From Fortiea sp. LEGE XX443 (lineage in GTDB: Bacteria; Cyanobacteriota; Cyanobacteriia; Cyanobacteriales; Nostocaceae): 64,000 nucleotides of DNA. Where the stretch lies: contig NZ_JADEXZ010000010.1 of the NCBI RefSeq assembly GCF_015206815.1, forward strand, positions 41,277-105,276, in the 5' to 3' direction. Numbering within the stretch: the stretch's first letter is position 1; each line of letters opens with the position of its first letter. The notes beneath the pieces are model-generated. The model searched no databases. It saw only the letters and a program-made list of their open reading frames with translations, and was not told the DNA's origin. Shown piece by piece: positions 57,479 through 64,000 of the stretch. A program made the position numbers and the translations under genes.

Positions 57479-58870
57479 ATGCGTGTTTGCGTAATAGGTA
57501 CTGGTTACGTTGGTTTAGTCACAGGTGCTTGCTTGGCTCACATTGGGCATGACGTAGTTTGCATAGACAATAACGAAGAAAAAGTCAAACTTATGAAGTC
57601 TGGCCAGTCGCCCATTTTTGAGCCTGGCCTGTCAGAAATTATGCAGTCTGCCATTCAATCAGGCAAAATTGAGTTTTCCTCGGATCTCGCTGCTGGGGTT
57701 GCTCACGGTGAGATTCTCTTTATTGCGGTCGGTACACCACCTCTACCCACTGGTGAAAGCGATACCCGTTATGTAGAAGCTGTAGCACGAGGGATTGGCA
57801 CAAATCTTAACGGTGGCTACAAAGTCATCGTCAACAAATCCACAGTACCTATTGGTTCTGGCGACTGGGTGCGGATGATTGTTTTAGATGGAATTGCTGA
57901 ACGCCAAAAAGCACTTGTACCAGCAGGTGGCGTGCCTAGCGATGACAAACTGCCAGAAATTGCCGCACATTTTGATGTTGTCAGTAACCCAGAATTTTTG
58001 CGCGAAGGTTCGGCAGTATACGACACATTTAACCCCGATCGCATTGTACTAGGTGGCAATAGCTCTAGAGCGATCGCCATGATGCAAGAACTTTATGCCC
58101 CTATTGTTGAGCGCAAGTTTGCGGCTGACCAATCTTTACCGCCTGTACCTATACTGGCTACAGACCTAAGTTCAGCAGAGATGATCAAATACGCTGCTAA
58201 CGCTTTCTTGGCAACCAAGATTAGTTTTATTAACGAAGTTGCTAACATTTGCGATCGCGTCGGCGCTGATGTCACTCAAGTAGCCAAAGGCATCGGTTTA
58301 GACTCCCGCATTGGTAACAAATTCTTACAAGCTGGGATTGGTTGGGGTGGTTCCTGCTTCCCCAAAGACGTTTCAGCCTTAATTCACACTGCTGACGATT
58401 ACGGCTATGAAGCCCAATTACTCAAATCAGCCGTCAGCGTTAATGAACGCCAGCGCTTGATAGCTTTAGAAAAACTTCAGCAAGTCCTCAAAATCCTCAA
58501 AGGTAAAACTGTTGGGTTACTCGGTCTGACCTTCAAACCTGATACCGACGACTTGCGCGATGCGCCCGCACTCAATTTAATTGAGCAACTCAACCGCTTA
58601 GGAGCTAAAGTTAAAGCTTACGACCCGATTATTTCTCAAACAGGTATGCGTCATGGTCTATCTGGCGTATTGGTAGAAACTGATGCTGAAAGACTAGCTG
58701 ATGGTTGTGATGCTTTAGTACTGGTGACTGAATGGCAACAATTTAGCCAATTAGAATATGCCAAGATGGCAAAATTAATGAACAACCCCGTAATTATCGA
58801 CGGTCGTAACTTCCTAGACCCTGAAACAATGGTTAGAGCCGGTTTCCAATACGTTGGTGTTGGAAGATAA
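57479..58870 (+). CDS. ugd: UDP-glucose 6-dehydrogenase
   Basis: 463 residues. Rossmann VIGTGYVGLVTGACLA, STVPIGSG, NPEFLREGSAV, catalytic Cys in GWGGSCFPKD, and C-terminal LTFKPDTDDLRDAPAL. Oxidises UDP-glucose to UDP-glucuronate with NAD+, the substrate of Uxs upstream. Starts 7 bp after an AGCGAGGAG region. Confidence 0.95.
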   Translation: MRVCVIGTGYVGLVTGACLAHIGHDVVCIDNNEEKVKLMKSGQSPIFEPGLSEIMQSAIQSGKIEFSSDLAAGVAHGEILFIAVGTPPLPTGESDTRYVEAVARGIGTNLNGGYKVIVNKSTVPIGSGDWVRMIVLDGIAERQKALVPAGGVPSDDKLPEIAAHFDVVSNPEFLREGSAVYDTFNPDRIVLGGNSSRAIAMMQELYAPIVERKFAADQSLPPVPILATDLSSAEMIKYAANAFLATKISFINEVANICDRVGADVTQVAKGIGLDSRIGNKFLQAGIGWGGSCFPKDVSALIHTADDYGYEAQLLKSAVSVNERQRLIALEKLQQVLKILKGKTVGLLGLTFKPDTDDLRDAPALNLIEQLNRLGAKVKAYDPIISQTGMRHGLSGVLVETDAERLADGCDALVLVTEWQQFSQLEYAKMAKLMNNPVIIDGRNFLDPETMVRAGFQYVGVGR

Positions 58871-58894
58871 ATTTTAATTCTTGATTTTTCAACA

Positions 58895-58922
58895 AAACAG
58901 ACGCGATAATTCGCGTCTGTTT
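58895..58922. terminator. bidirectional terminator after ugd
   Basis: AAACAGACGCGA at 58895-58906 pairs with TCGCGTCTGTTT at 58911-58922 around TAAT. Lies between convergent ugd and the SLH-FAS1 gene. Confidence 0.85.
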
Positions 58923-58943
58923 TGCTTAGGGTGAGGAAATTAC

Positions 58944-60617
58944 TTAAAAGTTGTAACCAATACCGAATAGCAGACCAACATCAGTCTGATCTAAAAAAGC
59001 AGCATTGACAGTACCATTCAGCGTAAAGCGATCGCCTAAAGGAACATCTACACCACCAGTTAAAAGCAATCCAACGTCAGCATCATTGCTAGTTTCGATC
59101 GCTACACCCGCGCCTACATAAGGCGAAACAGGAAAACGCTGTTCACCAGTGGGATTGACTGAACGAGGTAAAAAATCAAAAGTTACAGGTACTAGAACTA
59201 CAGTGTCGTCGCCAAACACAGCGGAAGGACGTACAGAAATATAATTTGTTAGACCAACTTTACTAATTACTGCCACGTTCCCTTCACTTAAAGCGCTGTC
59301 TCCACCCAAGCCGATGTTACCAGCAACTCCAATATAGCTAGAGCCACCACGAGTAGCTCTACCGGGATCAATATCAGTAGTCGGAGTTCCTTCGGGAGTG
59401 GTTTGATTAGTGTCTCCTGGTTGTTGGCTAACGTTCAAATTAGGTGGAATCAAAACTCGGTCAATTACGTGAATCACACCGTTACTAGCTTGAACATTTG
59501 GTTGGATAACTCTAGTACCGTTGACTGCAATTTGATTATTAGCGCTATCAACCTGGATATTTACAGGTGCATCCTCGGCAGTTTTTAGTTCGCCAGCCGT
59601 GAGTTGACTAGCAGTTAACGCGCCAGGAACCACATGATATCTGAGAATTTTTACCAATAATTCTTTGTTTTCTGGCTGCTGTAGCTGCTGTACAGAGCCA
59701 GCTGGCAAAGCTGCAAATGCTTCATCTGTAGGCGCAAACACTGTATAAGGGCCTGGTTGTTGCAAAGTATCAACTAAACCTGCCGCTTTCAGTAAAGAAG
59801 TCAAAGTAGTAAAAGAATTATTAGACGCAGCGATCGCCACAATATCATTGCCAGTACTAGTTTGTGTGCCGCCAGTACTTCTAGCCACTATATAGTTAGC
59901 AGCCGCCACATTGCTTGCTAGGGGTTGTACCTGCCCTTGTCTAACTAAAGCTTGATACAACAACCCTGCGGCTTCAGCACGAGTTAAAGGCACTTGGGGG
60001 TTAAGTTGTTTGACATTTGGATAGTTAACAACAATGTTTGCTTGAGTTGCGGCGGCCACACCATTTTCCGCATAATCAGGAATCACGGAAGCATCTGTAT
60101 AGTAATTATTGAGAACATCTGATGCAGAGCCGCTAGTATTTAAATTTAAACCACTCGACAAAGCCGCGATCGCCTGAACTTTCGGAATTTGGAGATTAGG
60201 ACGAAACTCATTGCCAGGATATCCCGTCATAAATCCTGTTTCGTATGCTTCCTGAATCGCAGAAGCTGCCCAATAATTGGCAGGTACATCTGTAAAGCCG
60301 CCTGTATTTATCTGTCGAACAGGATTCTGATTAAAAGCTCTTTGAATCATCGTCGCAAATTCGGCACGAGTCACAGCTTGGCTAGGTTTAAAAGAACCAT
60401 CAGGAAATCCAGAAATGACATTTCTTGCGGCTAGGGCTTGAATAAATGGGCTTGCCCAGTAATCTGAACTCACATCAGAAAAGTTACTAGCAGCAGATGG
60501 AGTAGTAGTTTGAGCGGAAACTGGCGCAGAAACTACTATCGGACTAATTGTAGCGGTTGTTACTCCTAAAACCAGCAAACTTGTATGTGCTAATGACCAA
60601 CCAAATAAATTACCCAT
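58944..60617 (-). CDS. SLH-FAS1-beta-barrel outer-membrane/surface protein
   Basis: 557 residues from ATG 60617 (GGAGG seven bases upstream; longer start at 60701 less likely). Signal peptide ends near VSAQT. Three SLH units (FSDVSSDYWASPFIQALAAR; FTDVPANYWAASAIQEA; YTDASVIPDY), then a fasciclin domain at ~265-395 (GPYTVFAPTDEAFAAL, ILRYHVVPG, NGVIHVIDRVL), then a ~120-residue region ending GLLFGIGYNF, with alternating strands and a terminal Phe like small outer-membrane barrels. Three modules in one protein: SLH binds peptidoglycan or polysaccharide, FAS1 mediates adhesion, and the tail inserts in the outer membrane. Confidence 0.85.
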   Translation of the reverse strand: MGNLFGWSLAHTSLLVLGVTTATISPIVVSAPVSAQTTTPSAASNFSDVSSDYWASPFIQALAARNVISGFPDGSFKPSQAVTRAEFATMIQRAFNQNPVRQINTGGFTDVPANYWAASAIQEAYETGFMTGYPGNEFRPNLQIPKVQAIAALSSGLNLNTSGSASDVLNNYYTDASVIPDYAENGVAAATQANIVVNYPNVKQLNPQVPLTRAEAAGLLYQALVRQGQVQPLASNVAAANYIVARSTGGTQTSTGNDIVAIAASNNSFTTLTSLLKAAGLVDTLQQPGPYTVFAPTDEAFAALPAGSVQQLQQPENKELLVKILRYHVVPGALTASQLTAGELKTAEDAPVNIQVDSANNQIAVNGTRVIQPNVQASNGVIHVIDRVLIPPNLNVSQQPGDTNQTTPEGTPTTDIDPGRATRGGSSYIGVAGNIGLGGDSALSEGNVAVISKVGLTNYISVRPSAVFGDDTVVLVPVTFDFLPRSVNPTGEQRFPVSPYVGAGVAIETSNDADVGLLLTGGVDVPLGDRFTLNGTVNAAFLDQTDVGLLFGIGYNF

Positions 60618-61223
60618 GAAAATTTCCTCCAGAATAAAGTAGAAATATTGAAAATCCAGATATTTCACGAAATGGCGATCTATTCCCATATCCAAAACCA
60701 CAAATTCATCAGTTCAGCGAAGGTGGGATTTAGTAGTAGGATGCTTATCTAAAGTAAGTGAGCTTAGATCGCTGCTTTTTTATTAATTTATTAACCTTCC
60801 TGTTGCATGACATTTGGTACTATTAGAAATAGACACTCAATGGTATATCTACAATTAATAATTTCAAAAATAAACACATTCTAGCCACTAGCTAAAAGCT
60901 GACATTTTTTCAATAAATTCTCCTACTTTAGATAGTTGTCTATTTTATTGAAGTTGCTGTAAATTCCCCTAAATTAGTAATTCATCTGCAATAATTAGAG
61001 TCTAGCTACCATCAATCTGACAGTTTTTTAAGATATGGTGCAGTGTGAAAAATGATTTTTTACTTTGTCTTAAGAAGTTTCAAAATAAATAAAAAATCCC
61101 CCATTTTATTGGGAATATAAGTGTAAAACTATCTAACCAGTACTTCGCAAATAACAAAGTGCATCCCTGAGTGTTTATTCCCTCATATTAGGTGCAAGAA
61201 ACTCAGCCTTAAGGACGATAAAA
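60618..61223. promoter_or_regulatory. long divergent intergenic region
   Basis: 606 bp between the SLH-FAS1 gene (left) and the MlaE gene (right); AT-rich, no gene. It must carry both promoters and a long 5' leader for one of them. Confidence 0.5.
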
Positions 61224-61997
61224 TTGCTACCAAAACAAAATAAAGAGCAACTATGGATTGGGCGCTGTTGCTCTGCTGTGTTACTTTTTGGTCAAGTATT
61301 GCTACATTTACTCCAAGGAAAAACTTACTATCGCAAAATTCTGGAACACATGGTGACATCTGGGCCTGGTTCTCTCTTTCCAGTGCTACTTGTGAGTGGT
61401 TTTGCTGGGATGATTTTCACTATTCAGACAGCCAGGGAATTAGTAAAATTTGGTGTTGTTAGTGCTGTGGGGGGTGCTTTTGCCTTAGCTTTTTGCCGAG
61501 AATTAGCTCCAATTTTGACAGCTAGTATTATTGCTGGACAAGTCGGTTCTGCTTTTGCCGCAGAATTAGGCGCAATGAGAGTTACAGAGCAAATTGATGC
61601 ACTTTATATGCTCAAAACTGATCCGATTGATTATCTGGTGCTGCCTAGAGTAATCGCCTGCTGTTTAATGATGCCTTTGATGACGATTTTTGCTTTAGTT
61701 ATAGGCATTGCTGGTGGTGTTTTTGCCGCAGCACAGTTTTACCAGATTGTTCCTGAAACATTTTTAGAGTCAGTCAGAGCTTTTTTAGAACCATCAGATT
61801 TATTAATAGTTTTATTAAAGGGATTCATTTTTGGAATTCTGGTGGCTGTTAATGGTTGCAGTTGGGGATTAACTACAACAGGAGGAGCGAAGGAAGTAGG
61901 AGAGTCAGCAACAACAGCAGTAGTTACGACATGGGTAGCAATTTTTATTATTGATTTTATTCTCTCTTTAATGCTATTTGAAAAGCCTACATTTTAA
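61224..61997 (+). CDS. MlaE-family lipid ABC transporter permease
   Basis: 257 residues from TTG 61224 (AAGGA upstream). GFAGMIFTIQTARELVKFG, FCRELAPILTASIIAGQVGSA, AELGAMRVTEQIDAL, and NGCSWGLTTTGGAKEVG are MlaE/YrbE features; five or so hydrophobic helices. Should move lipids between membranes with MlaF-like ATPase and MlaD-like protein, neither adjacent here. Confidence 0.92.
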   Translation: MLPKQNKEQLWIGRCCSAVLLFGQVLLHLLQGKTYYRKILEHMVTSGPGSLFPVLLVSGFAGMIFTIQTARELVKFGVVSAVGGAFALAFCRELAPILTASIIAGQVGSAFAAELGAMRVTEQIDALYMLKTDPIDYLVLPRVIACCLMMPLMTIFALVIGIAGGVFAAAQFYQIVPETFLESVRAFLEPSDLLIVLLKGFIFGILVAVNGCSWGLTTTGGAKEVGESATTAVVTTWVAIFIIDFILSLMLFEKPTF

Positions 61998-62227
61998 CTA
62001 TAAAATAAATTTAATTTCTTTAATTATTTACCAGAAAGCAGATAATCTTAGTATCTAAATTAAATATCAGTAAAGTTGCGTAATTAATTTTACAGACGAC
62101 GAAGCTTGTTGCGGCAAAGTAAACTTATTGTTGGTATTCAGAAAAATTTAGCTGTTTATTCAGCAGAATTTAAGACACTACACTTCAGTTTTTGTCATGT
62201 AAGTTTTGTAAATTGAATCAGAATATT

Positions 62228-62815
62228 ATGGGAATTTTCATATTTTCTATTGCCTTGGTTGCAACTGTAGCTGTAATTCTGATTAGCAGTTACAACGATT
62301 TAGTTAAATTTCGTAATCATTACAAAAATGCGTACTCACAAATTGATGTGCAATTACAACGTCGCTATGATCTAATTCCCAATTTAGTAGAAACTGCCAA
62401 AGGGTATATGAAACATGAAAGAGAAACCCTAGAAGCAGTAATTTCGACTCGTAATTCGGCTATTAATGCTAGTAGTCGTGCTGTACAGAATCCGGGCGAT
62501 CCTCAAGCGATGCAGCAATTGGGTAATGCAGAAGCAGCATTGACAAGTGCTTTAGGACACTTGATGGTAATTTCTGAATCTTATCCAGAACTGAAAGCCG
62601 ATCGCACCATGACTCAAGTCATGGAAGAACTATCTTCAACAGAAAATCGGATTGCTTTTGCACGTCAGGCTTTTAATGATGCTGTGACTCTTTACAACAC
62701 TAAAAATGAATCTTTCCCCAGTAACTTGGTAGCAAATACTTTTAACTTTAGAATCGCAGAATTGCTGCCAGAAGCCACATCCGAAGTCCGACAAGCTCCC
62801 CGTGTATCTTTTTAA
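62228..62815 (+). CDS. LemA family protein
   Basis: 195 residues from ATG 62228. One N-terminal helix (FIFSIALVATVAVILI), then the LemA pattern: YNDLVKFRNHYKNAYSQIDVQL, RRYDLIPNLVETAKGYMKHE, and TENRIAFARQAFNDAVTLYN. Inner-membrane protein of unknown biochemical role, often encoded next to HtpX- or TPM-type proteins. The next gene starts 6 bp downstream. Confidence 0.93.
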   Translation: MGIFIFSIALVATVAVILISSYNDLVKFRNHYKNAYSQIDVQLQRRYDLIPNLVETAKGYMKHERETLEAVISTRNSAINASSRAVQNPGDPQAMQQLGNAEAALTSALGHLMVISESYPELKADRTMTQVMEELSSTENRIAFARQAFNDAVTLYNTKNESFPSNLVANTFNFRIAELLPEATSEVRQAPRVSF

Positions 62816-62821
62816 ATCTTT

Positions 62822-63829
62822 ATGAATTTCTTTGAACATCAAGACCGGGCAAGACAGAATACACAACAGTTAGTCGGGCTGTATGTTTTATCAATAGGGT
62901 TAATGATTGGGGCAATTTACATAGCCATATTGTTTCTCTTGCGTATGGCTCCGCGGGTATGGTGGCATGGGGAATTATTTTTGGGTGTTGTTTGTGTAAC
63001 TACAATTGCGATCGCTCTAGCCAGTCTATATAAAATTTTCTGTCTGCGGGAAGGAGGTAGAGTCATCGCCCAGGAGTTAGGGGGAAAGTTACTGATCTCA
63101 GAAAGGGCTAACGAACAAGAGCGACAACTATTAAATATTGTGGAGGAAATGGCGATCGCTTCTGGTATTTCTGTCCCAGAAGTTTATCTTTTAGATGCAG
63201 AAACTAGCATCAATGCCTTTGCTGCGGGGTTTACGCCTAACGATGCTGTGATTGGCATAACTCGCGGGACTTTACAGCATCTAAACCGAGATGAATTACA
63301 AGGTGTGATTGGGCATGAATTTAGCCATATTCTCAATGGAGATATGCGGCTAAATTTGCGTTTGATCGGGTTGCTGCATGGCATTTTATTTATTTACTTC
63401 ACTGGCAGATTGCTGTGGCATTTTCGCAGTAGCTCCCGTGAAGACAAAGGCTTACCTCTCTGGGCGTTTGGCTTGGTACTGATGCTGATTGGCGGGATTG
63501 GATTTATTTGCGGTAGTCTGATCAAAGCTGCTGTTTCCCGTCAACGAGAATTTTTGGCAGATGCTTCTGCTGTACAGTTCACTCGGAACCCCGATGGCAT
63601 TGCTGGAGTTTTGGAGAAACTCCAAAGTATGGATTCACGCTTGATTGCTCCTGGTGCGGAAGCTGTCAGCCACATGTTTTTTGGCAATGCTCTCAACCCA
63701 TCTTTTTGGGAAGATATCTTAGCTACCCACCCGCCCTTAGTAGAACGGATTCGTCGTGTTCGGGGTGTAAAGGTTCGTAACACTACTGCCTGTAAGGGAC
63801 TTCCAGAGAATAAAGTATACAACTTATGA
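62822..63829 (+). CDS. M48 family metallopeptidase (HtpX-like)
   Basis: 335 residues. Helices at about 20-40 and 52-70; zinc motif HEFSH at 165-169 with the third ligand region RQREFLADASAVQFT; two more helices between. Membrane-bound zinc protease for membrane protein quality control. Paired with LemA as one operon ending at the terminator at 63852. Confidence 0.93.
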   Translation: MNFFEHQDRARQNTQQLVGLYVLSIGLMIGAIYIAILFLLRMAPRVWWHGELFLGVVCVTTIAIALASLYKIFCLREGGRVIAQELGGKLLISERANEQERQLLNIVEEMAIASGISVPEVYLLDAETSINAFAAGFTPNDAVIGITRGTLQHLNRDELQGVIGHEFSHILNGDMRLNLRLIGLLHGILFIYFTGRLLWHFRSSSREDKGLPLWAFGLVLMLIGGIGFICGSLIKAAVSRQREFLADASAVQFTRNPDGIAGVLEKLQSMDSRLIAPGAEAVSHMFFGNALNPSFWEDILATHPPLVERIRRVRGVKVRNTTACKGLPENKVYNL

Positions 63830-63851
63830 AAATGATAATCATTCTGGTGGC

Positions 63852-63895
63852 GGGAAGGGAAAGGTTGCCGTTAGCAACCTTTCCCTTCCCTTTTT
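63852..63895 (+). terminator. strong rho-independent terminator
   Basis: 17-bp perfect stem (63852-63868 with 63874-63890, arm GGGAAGGGAAAGGTTGC, loop CGTTA) followed by TTTTT at 63891-63895, 23 bp after the peptidase stop. Confidence 0.92.
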
Positions 63896-63941
63896 GTAGT
63901 AAATTCAATGATGATTCGATTTTGGATGTGCATAGGTGTCA

Positions 63942-64000
63942 ATGGAATTAACAGATTCACTAAAGCATTTGTTGAAGGAAACTGCACAGCAATTAAAAGG
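63942..64000 (+). CDS. partial gene start, possible transposase
   Basis: ATG 63942 after AGGTG opens MELTDSLKHLLKETAQQLKG and runs off the window. The beginning resembles N-termini of ISAzo13-type transposases (LLKETAxQLKGxxRR), by memory only. The rest is outside the window, so the call is tentative. Confidence 0.35.
   Translation, partial: MELTDSLKHLLKETAQQLK

Overview
ORGANISM. The window looks like chromosome of a filamentous, Nostocales-type cyanobacterium. Direct signs are many copies of the HIP1 palindrome GCGATCGC, heptameric tandem repeats between genes, and genes restricted to oxygenic phototrophs: a flavodiiron protein, Thf1/Psp29, a CpcT/CpeT-type bilin lyase, PSRP-3/Ycf65, NdhS, a CYP110-like P450, a HAS-barrel protein and an iron-uptake porin. 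I cannot name the species. LAYOUT. (1) 1-12.7 kb is accessory DNA rich in gene debris: a P450-like scrap, a mosaic frame joining PAS-sensor and short-chain-dehydrogenase pieces, a hydrolase tail, an iron porin split by one in-frame stop, and a 141-bp copy of the end of a large HTH-NB-ARC-WD40 gene. Intact genes here are small-molecule enzymes (ABM monooxygenase-like, isochorismatase-like, quinone reductase-like, a methyltransferase, two alpha/beta hydrolases). (2) 12.7-15.7 kb has a Crp/Fnr regulator followed by four small secreted Q/N/R-rich proteins, two with weakly curlin-like repeats. (3) 15.9-27.8 kb holds a hemerythrin-like protein, two conserved membrane/lipid-related proteins, decayed small genes, a flavodiiron protein, FtsX, a Uma2 gene broken by a 150-bp MITE, Aat, ribosomal protein S14, endonuclease III and the site-2 protease RseP. 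(4) 27.9-35.3 kb is a four-gene defence operon transcribed leftwards: DNA methyltransferase, DUF3696-type ATPase, PIN nuclease, helicase-nuclease. It lies downstream of tRNA-Ala(GGC) and, by eye, has no exact HIP1 site. (5) 35.6-64 kb is mostly core genome: HisF, RuvB, a TPR protein, glycosyltransferase, CysC, CYP110-like P450, HAD phosphatase, PSRP-3, Thf1, CpcT-like lyase, a STAS protein, HemF, Mrp, RodA, NdhS, a CPA2 antiporter, the UDP-xylose pathway pair (Ugd and Uxs), an SLH-FAS1-barrel protein, an MlaE permease, and a LemA/M48 protease pair. HOW THE GENES WORK TOGETHER. Uxs and Ugd would convert UDP-glucose to UDP-glucuronate and then UDP-xylose for envelope polysaccharide. LemA and the M48 peptidase sit 6 bp apart as a membrane quality-control pair. 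In the defence operon the ATPase and PIN genes lie between the modification and restriction genes with very short gaps, so all four were probably acquired and expressed as one unit. This operon is my best candidate for an incompletely described system; the secreted Q/N-rich cluster is second. All functional calls come from reading the sequence; no database search was run.
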